Of a stretch of DNA of 64,000 nt, positions 16,355-26,044 are shown piece after piece. This DNA comes from Dyadobacter sp. CY261 (GTDB lineage: Bacteria; Bacteroidota; Bacteroidia; Cytophagales; Spirosomataceae). The stretch covers positions 62,001 through 126,000 of the forward strand of contig NZ_JAKCPW010000006.1 of the NCBI RefSeq assembly GCF_021440085.1, written 5' to 3'. Positions within the stretch are counted from its first letter, which is position 1. Each line of letters opens with the position of its first letter. A program made the position numbers and the translations under genes. The notes under the pieces were generated by a model, which saw nothing but the letters and a program-made list of their open reading frames with translations, was not told where the DNA came from and made no database searches.

Positions 16355-19300
16355 TTACAATCCTACGCTAACTGAAACACCGAGGTTACGCGAGAATGGC
16401 AAACCACCATACTCCATGAACTCACCTGCTTTGTTGCTATACAAACCTTCGGGGTTGATTCCGTCCTTCGCAGTTTTGTACAAGTAACCCAGGTTACGGC
16501 CCACCAGGCTCACGCGCAGGCTTTGGATTTTTGCTTTACCCAACCATGCCGCAGGCACGTTATAACCGATTGAAACTTCACGCAATGCAACCCATGAGTT
16601 TTCGAAAGTGGAGTATTCACGGATACCCGATGACCATTGGGTCAGGTTCAGATAGTAAGCGTAAGCAGGGATTGGTTTCACATAACCCGCTGTAACCGCG
16701 TCCGCATAGCTCATTCCTCCCAGATCCTTAGGCTGGCCATCTACTACCACCTGGAATCCTTGTGCAAGCACACCGTCTGGAATGATACCGTCGTTTTTCG
16801 CAACGCCATCCGCATCGGTATATGCTACGCCACCTAGCTCCGCGTTACGCCCTGGCAACGTGAATGCAAATGCTCCTGTTGAAGAACCATACTGGTGAGT
16901 CGCCGATGACATCAGGCCTCCGATTTTAGCATCGGCCTGAACTGTCGCTGTGAAGTTTTTGTAACGGAAGCTGTTGACATTGCTGGCAAGGAATTTCTCC
17001 ATTACAGTTCCAAGTTCTTTGTCGGCCTTGTCGCCGTATGAACCGTTACGTAAGTAACCAATACCACCTTCACCCGAAATTGTTCCGATTACTTTCTTGC
17101 CATTTGCAGGATCGCTGGGATTGTCGGACTTGTAAGAAGCGAAGCCGTAGGGAGTGATGATCGTTCCGTAATCTTTCCCTACACGTGCCACAGATTTAAT
17201 ATCGGCACCAAAACCGAGTGAAAGCTCGTAAGTATCCGTTCCTTCTACCAGTTCAAGCACCTTGTTGCGGTTGCGTGAGAAGTTGATGCTCGTATTCCAT
17301 TCAAAATCGTTTCTCTTGATTGGTGTCGCAGTCAAAAGGATCTCTACCCCTTTGTTCTGAATTCTACCTGCATTCACAATTCTCTTGCTCACACCCGATT
17401 CAGGCGTCGTGTTAAGACTCAGGATTTCGTTCTTAGTGATTTTGTTGTAAACAGTCGCGTCGATTCCCAAGCGGTTGTTGAAGAAACGAATATCAGCACC
17501 GAATTCAACTTCGCGGGCCAAACGGTTTTTCAATGCATAGTTTGGCAAAGTGTTGTCGCGGAAGCCCGACCAGTTAACAGTACTTCCGTTAGGAAGAGTA
17601 TACGCTGGTTTTGGCTCGTAAGAACCAGTCTGGTTGGTAGACCATGGATCTGTATCACCACCGGTGTAACCCAAGCTCGCACGTAATTTACCGAATGACA
17701 ACCATGTTGGAAGGTCTTTCAAGGACTCCGTCGCGATCCAGGACAAACCAACTGATGGATAAGAATAGATATAATCTCCTCCACCGTTAGCATAAGTCAG
17801 AGTTGACGACCAGTCGGTACGGAAGCTTCCGCTCAATGTTAACGCGTCCTTGAAAGTCAAATCACCGTAAGCATACAAAGCGTCGATGCGCTTGGAAGGA
17901 AGAAGTTCGTTCCGCTCGAACAATAGCGGGTTGATGCTGTTAGCCAGCGAGAAGTTGTCCGGAACACGAAGACCACCATTTGTCTTTACATTAAACCGGC
18001 GTCCTCCGATCAAGCGGTTTGTTTCTCCACCCGCAGATAAGCTCAGGTTGAAGTCGGTGCCAAGTTGCTTGTTCGCAGAAAGGAGACCTTGGAAACGGGT
18101 CTGCGTCTGGTTCTCTGAATATTCGCGATATTCGCCACCTGAGAAGTTGACGTTATCACCTCTGTCTTTATTATTCCCGGTGTACAACTCATTCTGAACG
18201 TTACCGCGTACAAGGAAGGTCAACCACTCAGTGATATTTCCGGTCAGGTCAATATTTCCACGGAATACTTTTTCATTTCTGAATTGCTTGTATTCAAAAG
18301 TCTGGAACATGAACTCGGTAATGTTGTAAGGGTCAGCAGTACCACGACGACGTCCGCCCGCAATCGGATCAATGTAGTTTTTCGACCAGTAATCGATATC
18401 CAGGCTTCGTGGACGGTTATATACAAAACGGAATACCGGGTTGTAGTTACCTCCCTGACGAATCGGGTTGATCATGTCGTTATCGGTATAATCCGCGCTC
18501 ACATCCAAATTCAGGATCTTGCCGATTTTCTGGGTTCCGCGGATGTTAAAGTTGTTTCTTTTCAACTCAGTTCCGGCAACCATGATGCTGGTGTTCTTCA
18601 AAGAAGAGAATGAAGCCCGGAATGAGCTGCGGTCGTTTCCACCTTCCACAGCTACGTTGTGGTTGATATACTTACCTGTCTGGAAGAATTTCAATGGATC
18701 ATTGGCTTTCCATTCTACCATTCGGCCATCAAGGTCACGAACCTGCTGTCCTTCGAATTTAGGACCATACGAGAATGGGAAGTTCGGGCGGTCTACCTCG
18801 GGCACGCCGTCAGCGCCATTTGCAAATGTTGGGCTCAAACCCGCACCGTAATCGTTCTGAAGATCGAGGAATTTATAGGCATTCTCAAATGTCGAAGTAT
18901 GGGTGTAAGTGACACCCAGTCCTTTATCAACACGTCCTTTTTTAGTTTGAACAACTACTACCCCGTTCAAAGCCTCCGAACCATACAATGAGCTCGCAGC
19001 CGAACCTTTCAATACGGTCATCGACTCGATGTTGTCCGGGTTGATGTTCTTCATAATGTTACCGAAGTCTTGCGCAGCACCCCATGAATCTGCACCGGAT
19101 GTTCCCGGGCGGATCAAAACACCATCTACCACGAAAAGCGGCTGGGTGTTAGGGCTCAACGACGCGTTACCGCGGATACGGATACGTGATGAAGACATCG
19201 GACCACCTGTTCCCTGGTTGATCATCACACCCGCAACTTTTCCTTGCAGCGCGTTGACCATGTTCGCATTGTTGGCGCGGGAAATGTCCGAACCTTTCAC

Positions 19301-19693
19301 TTCCTGAATAGAATAAGCAAGCTTGCGGACTTCGGTTGACATACCGAAACCGGTGACAACCACTTCATTAAGCGTTTTGTTGTCTTCGTCAAGGCTGACG
19401 GTCAGTTGAGTGGCATTACCCACCGAAACTTCTTTTGTCACAAATCCTATAGATGAAAAAACAAGCACAGAAGAGCTGGAAGGCACAGCAACGCTGAACT
19501 TTCCATTGGCATCTGTTGCGCCACCTGTGTTACTTCCCTTAATGAGGTAGGAAACGCCGGGCAAAGGATTCTGATCCTTGTCGAGCACCGTCCCATTGAC
19601 GGTCTGCTTGTCTTGGGCAATACTCCAGGTACTTCCTGTGAGGAGGAGGAGCAATGTTACCAGACGTGTTAAAGTAGTACACTTTTGTCTCAT
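16355..19693 (-). CDS. SusC/RagA-family TonB-linked outer-membrane transporter
   Basis: The 1112-residue protein has a signal peptide, an N-terminal carboxypeptidase-regulatory-like domain (VNGTVLDKDQNPLPGVSYLI, about 33-110), a TonB box/plug with the SusC-type segment GKVAGVMINQGTGGPMSSSR and VDGVLI, then a 22-strand barrel to the C-terminus. It imports a ligand captured by the SusD partner encoded just downstream, powered by TonB. No sigma/anti-sigma pair is adjacent, so it is not of the classic N-terminal-extension ECF-regulated type. The neighbours suggest a role tied to the haloperoxidase/monooxygenase cluster. Confidence 0.94.
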   Translation of the reverse strand: MRQKCTTLTRLVTLLLLLTGSTWSIAQDKQTVNGTVLDKDQNPLPGVSYLIKGSNTGGATDANGKFSVAVPSSSSVLVFSSIGFVTKEVSVGNATQLTVSLDEDNKTLNEVVVTGFGMSTEVRKLAYSIQEVKGSDISRANNANMVNALQGKVAGVMINQGTGGPMSSSRIRIRGNASLSPNTQPLFVVDGVLIRPGTSGADSWGAAQDFGNIMKNINPDNIESMTVLKGSAASSLYGSEALNGVVVVQTKKGRVDKGLGVTYTHTSTFENAYKFLDLQNDYGAGLSPTFANGADGVPEVDRPNFPFSYGPKFEGQQVRDLDGRMVEWKANDPLKFFQTGKYINHNVAVEGGNDRSSFRASFSSLKNTSIMVAGTELKRNNFNIRGTQKIGKILNLDVSADYTDNDMINPIRQGGNYNPVFRFVYNRPRSLDIDYWSKNYIDPIAGGRRRGTADPYNITEFMFQTFEYKQFRNEKVFRGNIDLTGNITEWLTFLVRGNVQNELYTGNNKDRGDNVNFSGGEYREYSENQTQTRFQGLLSANKQLGTDFNLSLSAGGETNRLIGGRRFNVKTNGGLRVPDNFSLANSINPLLFERNELLPSKRIDALYAYGDLTFKDALTLSGSFRTDWSSTLTYANGGGDYIYSYPSVGLSWIATESLKDLPTWLSFGKLRASLGYTGGDTDPWSTNQTGSYEPKPAYTLPNGSTVNWSGFRDNTLPNYALKNRLAREVEFGADIRFFNNRLGIDATVYNKITKNEILSLNTTPESGVSKRIVNAGRIQNKGVEILLTATPIKRNDFEWNTSINFSRNRNKVLELVEGTDTYELSLGFGADIKSVARVGKDYGTIITPYGFASYKSDNPSDPANGKKVIGTISGEGGIGYLRNGSYGDKADKELGTVMEKFLASNVNSFRYKNFTATVQADAKIGGLMSSATHQYGSSTGAFAFTLPGRNAELGGVAYTDADGVAKNDGIIPDGVLAQGFQVVVDGQPKDLGGMSYADAVTAGYVKPIPAYAYYLNLTQWSSGIREYSTFENSWVALREVSIGYNVPAAWLGKAKIQSLRVSLVGRNLGYLYKTAKDGINPEGLYSNKAGEFMEYGGLPFSRNLGVSVSVGL

Positions 19694-19809
19694 GGTAAAC
19701 TTGGTAAATTGAAATTTTAGGTGGTTTAACTGGACTTACATACTCTGATCCGAAGACCGGCAATCAGCCGAGACTGACCCCCATTTTGCACATCAAAAGC
19801 ATTGGATGT

Positions 19810-19817
19810 CAAAAATA
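19810..19817 (-). promoter_or_regulatory. Promoter -7 box candidate for the susCD pair
   Basis: The minus strand reads TATTTTTG, an exact TAnnTTTG match, within the AT-rich 193-bp gap upstream of susC. Transcription would start near 19803 with a leader of about 110 nt. The -33 element is not at ideal spacing. Confidence 0.33.
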
Positions 19818-19886
19818 AATATTTTTATTAACAAAAATATAACATTTATTAAAAAATATTAATAATTAACATACAATTGTGATAGA

Positions 19887-21218
19887 CTATTTGCCCATTG
19901 GCGCTTTTAGCCTTATTTTCTGAATGACCTGATTCCCAATATTTCTCCCCTGCATCTGCCCGTTTACAATCGCTGATCTGTAATGAATTCCACCATACAA
20001 ACGGCTGATCGCAGCTTCTTCTGCCGCCGCCGAAAATGAACCAAAATGCCTTAGCGGTAAGCCATAGGGCATTTCCGTCCGATCGTCGAAGGCAAAAGAT
20101 GCCCCCAATTCTCCCTCCAGCACCACGGCAGCAGCGGTTGAAATGACGCTATGCCCGCTGGTGTATTCAGGGAAGGGCGGGGTCTGCAGAAACGGCCGCC
20201 ATTTTTCATCCAAATACGCATTGATCACCGTTTCAGGGCGTACCAGCTGGCTCCGGTATTTTTCGTCCCAGCAACTGATAAAGCCGTCGAATAATGCAAT
20301 GGAGGTGAGCAGGTAGATGGACGACGTTTCGATCCAGCTCTTTCCGGCGCTTTGCGCGGTTTGTCCGGCGATAGATATCCAGTGCCCGCCGGGTGAGAGC
20401 TTTTTTGTCGCAAAATTTAAATGCCCTTGCGTATTAAGGTAAAAGGGATTGCAATCCCAGAAACTGGCAATCAGGATTTCTTCTTTGCTCAACTTGCGCG
20501 TTTTGTCATAAACCTCCCTAACATCTTTCATAAAATCACTTTGCGCAGCTGTACTGAACGGCGGAGGAGGAACGGGCTTGAACTGCGCAGCCGAATCCAG
20601 CGCCACCGGACGGATCTGACTCCAATACGGCTCAACGGCATCAATATACCCCGGCGGGGTCGGCGTCCATTTCCCCTTTTCCTTACTATACGTATACCGG
20701 CGTTTTTTCCGTGTCAGGGCATAGTTATCCCTCGACGACCACGACAGAATACTGTCGCTTACCATCTCCCCTAACCTTAACGAATTTTGATATACCGCTT
20801 CATCCTCCTCTCCCACACTTGCCAGAATATAACCACTACTGTCCTTCAACATCGACTCCGAGAAAACCAGTTTCTCGCCTGTTCTAAGGAATGCATATAA
20901 CGCAGCTAGTTCATAATTTATGTTGTTGTCACCCCAAGGTTTATTAATATCCGGAAAAAAATTGGCCTGGCAGTGCAGGCTTCTATACCGGCTATCCCCT
21001 AAAACGAGTGTCTCGTAAGCTGCCGCATTGGTATACAAATAAATCCGGCTTGCCACGGGCGGCGAAAAAATATCATGAACGATAACCCGGGTCAGGTTCT
21101 GCTGGGCGCGGTGCAGCAATGCAGTTGTGGGCTGCGCATAGGTAGTACACACACAGGCAATCACACACCATGTGCACGTAAACCATTTACGAAACTTACC
21201 CCCAGCTACTTGTTCCAT
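19887..21218 (-). CDS. Vanadium-dependent haloperoxidase / PAP2-family exported enzyme
   Basis: The 443-residue product has a signal peptide (about 1-29, ending TTYAQ). The three active-site motifs of the vanadate haloperoxidase/PAP2 superfamily are all present: K-x6-RP as KYRSQLVRP (about 319-327), SGH in EYTSGHSVIS (about 354-356) and SRxxxGxH as SRLYGGIH (405-412). The family either oxidises halides with peroxide or removes phosphate; in Bacteroidota the longer exported members are annotated as haloperoxidases. Its start overlaps the stop of the CRTAC1-like gene by 13 bp, so the two are translationally coupled. Halogenating versus phosphatase activity cannot be decided from sequence alone. 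Confidence 0.83.
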   Translation of the reverse strand: MEQVAGGKFRKWFTCTWCVIACVCTTYAQPTTALLHRAQQNLTRVIVHDIFSPPVASRIYLYTNAAAYETLVLGDSRYRSLHCQANFFPDINKPWGDNNINYELAALYAFLRTGEKLVFSESMLKDSSGYILASVGEEDEAVYQNSLRLGEMVSDSILSWSSRDNYALTRKKRRYTYSKEKGKWTPTPPGYIDAVEPYWSQIRPVALDSAAQFKPVPPPPFSTAAQSDFMKDVREVYDKTRKLSKEEILIASFWDCNPFYLNTQGHLNFATKKLSPGGHWISIAGQTAQSAGKSWIETSSIYLLTSIALFDGFISCWDEKYRSQLVRPETVINAYLDEKWRPFLQTPPFPEYTSGHSVISTAAAVVLEGELGASFAFDDRTEMPYGLPLRHFGSFSAAAEEAAISRLYGGIHYRSAIVNGQMQGRNIGNQVIQKIRLKAPMGK

Positions 21219-24200
21219 TCCAATAAAACGGGTTGATTGTTACTAACGGATAATAATATACGCAATCCATTCAGCGTGGTTGCCTGACGGACATCGCCCC
21301 CCGCCCAGAAACCTGTCTCCGACGGCGGGATCACTTCAAACCGGAACGGTGCTACCTGCATCAAAACCGACCCCACCGAGGCGTCGCCAGGTCCAAGCTG
21401 TACCCGGTAAGAAGAGAAGTTACCGGCCAATATCAGATCAGATTTCCCGTCGCCATTCAAATCCTGTACAATGACACCGCTCGTCCTGGAAAGCTGCACG
21501 GCTTCGGGCAAGGAATGCCTTTTGAAAGTAAAATTCCCCTGGTTTTCAAGGATCATACTTCTCAGCTCTTTGCAATAGACTTTGTTACTCTTTTCCATCG
21601 CTTCCTTCCCAAAAACATCTTCCATCGTCGCATCTGCGTAGGAGGCATAGCTGGTGTACTTTCTTTTGAGTGCCGTGATCTGGTCAAGCATTTCGTCGCG
21701 CGAGAACATCGGGTAACTTTTGTCGCCGATGTAGTAGGTACAAATCGGATCGACCACTCCATTTTTATCAAAATCATCATAATAAATGGCCAACGGGCGG
21801 TCAGGGGTAGCCTTGTACTGATTATTCAGCCCGGCATTGCCCAGTATGAAATCCAGATCGCCGTCGCTATCCAGGTCTGCGGATTCGATGGTGGCCCACA
21901 TGCCGTCGGAATTCTTTAACTCTTCAACCGATTGTATTTCAAACGTATTTCCGGTGTTTTTGAAAGTCAGGACGGACATCCAGTCGCCTGCGATCAACAG
22001 GTCCGGCTTATTGTCGGCATTCAGATCTGCAAAAACGGCCGCAGTGACCATTCCGGGGTTCAGCAGAGCGGGGACGCCCGAGGTAATGTCTGTAAATTTT
22101 ACATTTGCCCCCTGCGTATCGTTCCTAAGCAGATAGCTTCTCGCAGCCATCGGAAATGAACCGGGCACCGCACGACCGCCTACAAAAAGGTCCAGGTCGC
22201 CGTCACCGTCCACATCGGCTGTCGTCACGCATTGCTTGGGGTTGCGCATGGAAGGAAGCGCGAGTACCTCCTCGTGAAAAATGGCCTTACCATCATTGAG
22301 ATACAGGTGATCGCGGTATTCAGGCGCATTTTCGTCGAATTCATTGCCGCCGCTTACAACGTAAAGGTCAAGGTCGCCATCGCGGTCAGCATCGAAAAAT
22401 AGGGCATTCACTTCCTCACAAACCACGTTTTGCCGCCAGGGCTGCGCTGTGGCTCCTTCAAAAGTCCCATTTTGTTTTTGAATGTAAAGCACACCAAACT
22501 GATGCGAAGCGCCACCCAGGAAAACGTCATCCAGCCCATCGCCATTCACATCTCCCTTTGCCAATGCAGGGCCCAGTCGCGAGAGCTGGTATGGAAGCAG
22601 CACTTCTACTTTGAAATCCACGAACTCGTTTTCCTGATGCACAAAATCGATCCCTACGGCAGCGACAGGAACTTTACTGAACCATGGCCGACTAGGCCGA
22701 CTTGTATTAGGCTTATTTTCAATGCCTTCAATTTCTTTTAACACCAGCAAACCCGCAGACTGCGCCTTCACCAGGGTAGTTCTACCCGACGGCCATTCGA
22801 TCTTCACGGAATCGGCCTTACCGCGATTGCCTAAGCCGAAATGCAGATCGGTAGTTACCGTCGATTGGTAACCACGCACCGGATAAAGCTCCGCATATTG
22901 CCTGGTTCCTGCGGCATATAGCCATGCCTTTGCGCCAAATGCTTGCGTATTAGCATTTGTTCCCACCAATCGAAGCGTTAAGCCCTTTTGCTCTGATTGA
23001 TTCTGATAAACCGAAAGCGGTTCGTTGATATGTGAAATCACCAAATCAAGGTCGCCGTCGCCATCAAAATCCGCGTAGGCCGCCGCATTGGAAACTGCCG
23101 GTTCGTTCATTCCCCATTTTTCCGAAACATCCTCAAAACCAAAGCTTCCCGTGGCGCCATTGTTTCGGAAAAGGTAATTTCTCAGCTTGTTGGAAGGCAT
23201 TTTCTGCACCAAATTATAGGTTTTGAAATCCAGGTTACCTTTCCCTGCCTCTTTCATTTGCTCGTCGGCCACCGTGTATTTCAGGAAATCCATATTGGTG
23301 AAGTCCCTTAAATAGCCGTTAGTGATCAGCAGGTCTTTCCAACCGTCATTGTCCAGGTCGGCCATTAACCCGGCCCAGCTCCAATCCGTATTACTAATAC
23401 CCGCCAACTGCCCTATTTCACTGAAACGGGCATTTCCATCACCATCAATTCCCCTGTTCAAATGCAGCATATTGCGCATATTCTGATGGTAATAGCCGCT
23501 ATCGAGCAACAGGTGGTACTGGTCGTACATGTCCGGACCTTTCAGCAACTTCTGCCGATGGTTGTCCGCGGGAAGCATGTCGAGCGTCAGCACATCCGGC
23601 AGGCCGTCATTGTTGAAATCGGCCACGTCGGCCCCCATCGAGAATTTGGAAACATGGGTAAATGACTTCCTCAGCGACTCCGTAAATGTGCCGTTCCGGT
23701 TGTTGACGTAGTAACAATCCACTTCTGTATAGTCACTTGTCGTGTAAAGGTCCGGCCAGCCGTCCTGGTTGATATCCGCTACGACCACACTCAACCCGAA
23801 GTTCAGCGCATTATTGATGATACCTGTCTTCTGCGTTACATCCTGGAATTTCAGTTTGCCTTTTTCACTCACATTCTCAAAGAGGCGGTTGCCGAAATAG
23901 GGATTCGGCGTCGCCCGCATTTCCCTGGTATTCAGGAGAGGGTTGACGGTATGATTGGAATGGTTGAGCAGGAACATGTCCAGGTCACCGTCTTTGTCAT
24001 AATCAAAGAAAGCCGCCTGCGTCGATTGCGAACCGATTGCATTCAAGCCCACTTCTACCGCTACTTCTTTGAACACCGGGATGCCATTTTTAACACCCTG
24101 ATGAATAAACAGCTCATTATTCTTGTCCGATAATTTGCGGTAAAAACCGGAATGGCAAACATAAATATCCGGCAGGCCGTCGCCATTCACATCCGCCACG

Positions 24201-24538
24201 CTCACTCCCGTAGCCCATTTACCATTTCCTTCAACCTTCGCCTTTCGGCTCACATCCTCAAATTTGACGACGTTTGCCTCCGATCGGTTGATATAAAGCT
24301 TGTTAGGAACTGTATTCCCGGAAATAAAAAGATCAGGCTTGCCGTCGCCATTGAAATCGCCCACACCGATCCCGTTTCCGTTGTAGAGATATTCATACCG
24401 GAAAATGTGCAGCGAATCGTTCTCCTCGATCCTGTTTACAAAACTGACGCCGGTTTCTTTGGCAGGCAGCTTCTTAAAAACAGGTTGGGATAAAACGGAC
24501 AATGGCAGCAAAAACAACAGATAATAGAATTTACCCAT
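21206..24538 (-). CDS. CRTAC1-like FG-GAP/VCBS repeat protein with UnbV (ASPIC) domain
   Basis: The 1110-residue secreted protein (signal peptide ending SVLSQ) has many calcium-binding FG-GAP blades such as DFNGDGKPDLFISGN, DVNGDGLPDIYVCHSG, DYDKDGDLDMFLLNHS and DLNADNKPDLLIAGD. They are arranged as two beta-propellers, separated near residues 530-610 by an ASPIC/UnbV domain (AELYPVRGYQSTVTTDLHFG, WPSGRTTLV). It is probably an extracellular adhesion or scaffold protein. It is encoded between the cytochrome/copper monooxygenase gene and the haloperoxidase, 26 bp and -13 bp from them, so the three form one operon. No enzyme motif is evident. Confidence 0.88.
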   Translation of the reverse strand: MGKFYYLLFLLPLSVLSQPVFKKLPAKETGVSFVNRIEENDSLHIFRYEYLYNGNGIGVGDFNGDGKPDLFISGNTVPNKLYINRSEANVVKFEDVSRKAKVEGNGKWATGVSVADVNGDGLPDIYVCHSGFYRKLSDKNNELFIHQGVKNGIPVFKEVAVEVGLNAIGSQSTQAAFFDYDKDGDLDMFLLNHSNHTVNPLLNTREMRATPNPYFGNRLFENVSEKGKLKFQDVTQKTGIINNALNFGLSVVVADINQDGWPDLYTTSDYTEVDCYYVNNRNGTFTESLRKSFTHVSKFSMGADVADFNNDGLPDVLTLDMLPADNHRQKLLKGPDMYDQYHLLLDSGYYHQNMRNMLHLNRGIDGDGNARFSEIGQLAGISNTDWSWAGLMADLDNDGWKDLLITNGYLRDFTNMDFLKYTVADEQMKEAGKGNLDFKTYNLVQKMPSNKLRNYLFRNNGATGSFGFEDVSEKWGMNEPAVSNAAAYADFDGDGDLDLVISHINEPLSVYQNQSEQKGLTLRLVGTNANTQAFGAKAWLYAAGTRQYAELYPVRGYQSTVTTDLHFGLGNRGKADSVKIEWPSGRTTLVKAQSAGLLVLKEIEGIENKPNTSRPSRPWFSKVPVAAVGIDFVHQENEFVDFKVEVLLPYQLSRLGPALAKGDVNGDGLDDVFLGGASHQFGVLYIQKQNGTFEGATAQPWRQNVVCEEVNALFFDADRDGDLDLYVVSGGNEFDENAPEYRDHLYLNDGKAIFHEEVLALPSMRNPKQCVTTADVDGDGDLDLFVGGRAVPGSFPMAARSYLLRNDTQGANVKFTDITSGVPALLNPGMVTAAVFADLNADNKPDLLIAGDWMSVLTFKNTGNTFEIQSVEELKNSDGMWATIESADLDSDGDLDFILGNAGLNNQYKATPDRPLAIYYDDFDKNGVVDPICTYYIGDKSYPMFSRDEMLDQITALKRKYTSYASYADATMEDVFGKEAMEKSNKVYCKELRSMILENQGNFTFKRHSLPEAVQLSRTSGVIVQDLNGDGKSDLILAGNFSSYRVQLGPGDASVGSVLMQVAPFRFEVIPPSETGFWAGGDVRQATTLNGLRILLSVSNNQPVLLEWNK

Positions 24539-24564
24539 GCAATACCGTTATGAACCAATGAAAA

Positions 24565-25893
24565 TCAATTCCAATCGAAAACAAGCTCGTCGTCGCCAGG
24601 CAGCCTGTCGACATACATCAGGATGAGCGTCATCATCTCCTGATCGCTCCGCATATTGCCCGTCGACAGTACGAGTTGCGGCGGATTGTGCGGATTTGCC
24701 GGGTTGCTGGCCGTGTTGTCGTAAGTCGCCTCGACTGTCAACACAGCTCCTTTCGGCAACAGTAATGGCTTTTTGTATTTATAAATCTCCTGCCAGCGGA
24801 AATCCCAGGCCGGGATATTCACAAGCCGGATCGTATCGCCCGTGGCTGTGGTTGCATAAGCCTTGAACTCCTTGCCCAGGTAATGCATGTGCGGCCATGC
24901 ATAAAGCAGTGAAATGTCAGGCTGGTTGTTTGCAATACGCAGTTTAAAGCTATTCACTTCATTCGCAAAGATCATGAGCGGCGGGCTGATCTCCTTTTCA
25001 CCTATACCACCCGAACCAAGGCTAATAACCTTCACTTTACGCTTGATAGGGGTCTTTTTAAAAAAGATATTGACGCCGTCGATACTTTGCGCATCCACTG
25101 AGCTGGGGCCGAAATGCACCGTGAGCAGTACCACTCCTCTTTTTGGCATTACCCAGCCCATCTCTTCCGGATAGGCCTCCACGGTCGTTCCGGGGATCCA
25201 GCCGCCGTAATAGGTCATTTCCTTTTTGTATTTGACCCATTCATAATATTTGTCACCATCGGGCCCGCTCAGGTCGACAAAGTCGACGGTATTGTGCAGG
25301 TCTACCGATGCATCTGGCACGGGATGGATCGCGAAATTAGCGTGGTGAATGAGCTTTTTGTTATTGGAAGTAAATTCAATGGCCTCCACATTCGCCTCTT
25401 GGGCCATTTCAAACGGAATTTTGAACATGACGAAGCGTTCTTTTGCGTCACCTTTTAATGTGAACGCTTCTTTCATGCTCAGGCGGAGGTCGGGCTTGCG
25501 TTTGTAAGACGTTCCGGCGTCGAGGCGCGACTGCAGCTCCTGTTCGGCTTTGACATTGGCCTTCCCTTTCGGAGTGCCACCATCGATCCAGGCGACAATG
25601 GTTTTAATATCTTTTTCGCTCAGGGAGCGATCATTGGCAAACGAATTGTAATGATTATCGGCCTTCCAGGGTGGCATGTATCGCGAGCTAACGACCTGCT
25701 TGATAAACTTGGAACGCTTAGAAACATCCTCGAACGTAACGAGGGAAAAAGGTGCTGCTTCGCCCGCGCGATGGCACGGTACGCAGTTAGCATGAATAAT
25801 CGGTTGTACATCCTTATAAAACTCGGGAGCCTGGCCTGCACACCAATCACACAACAGCAAAAAAACCAGAACAAGGCCTTTTCGAAACAACAT
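24565..25893 (-). CDS. Cytochrome c fused to a PHM-like type II copper monooxygenase domain
   Basis: I choose the ATG at 25893 because it gives a clean signal peptide (LVLVFLLLCDWCAGQ); a longer frame would start at a TTG. Of 442 residues, about 25-110 form a cytochrome c domain with the heme motif CVPCH (C37, C40, H41) and the distal WxxxG-type end AWIDGG. The rest resembles the peptidylglycine/dopamine monooxygenase fold. The likely copper ligands appear in the right order and spacing: HH at 183-184, H260 in LLTVHFG, HMH at 335-337, and methionines in TGNMRSDQEMM (413-421). It is probably periplasmic or surface redox chemistry on an unknown substrate. It is first in the operon with the CRTAC1-like and haloperoxidase genes. 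Confidence 0.8.
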   Translation of the reverse strand: MLFRKGLVLVFLLLCDWCAGQAPEFYKDVQPIIHANCVPCHRAGEAAPFSLVTFEDVSKRSKFIKQVVSSRYMPPWKADNHYNSFANDRSLSEKDIKTIVAWIDGGTPKGKANVKAEQELQSRLDAGTSYKRKPDLRLSMKEAFTLKGDAKERFVMFKIPFEMAQEANVEAIEFTSNNKKLIHHANFAIHPVPDASVDLHNTVDFVDLSGPDGDKYYEWVKYKKEMTYYGGWIPGTTVEAYPEEMGWVMPKRGVVLLTVHFGPSSVDAQSIDGVNIFFKKTPIKRKVKVISLGSGGIGEKEISPPLMIFANEVNSFKLRIANNQPDISLLYAWPHMHYLGKEFKAYATTATGDTIRLVNIPAWDFRWQEIYKYKKPLLLPKGAVLTVEATYDNTASNPANPHNPPQLVLSTGNMRSDQEMMTLILMYVDRLPGDDELVFDWN

Positions 25894-26044
25894 GGTAATG
25901 AGTGGGTTTAACTCATGCAATTTAAGAACTTTAAATAAAATTTTAAGAAAATTTAATAATTAGGTTACAAATATGTATGTAACCATTAAGCCACATCACC
26001 GTTAACCTTGAACATCAAGAATTGAACTCCTTAATCTTACACTG

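Noticed and set aside
21206..24538. Recurring GACGGTGACCTGGAC-like segments on the minus strand looked like DNA repeats
   Set aside because: They encode the FG-GAP calcium-binding loops and vary as expected for protein repeats.
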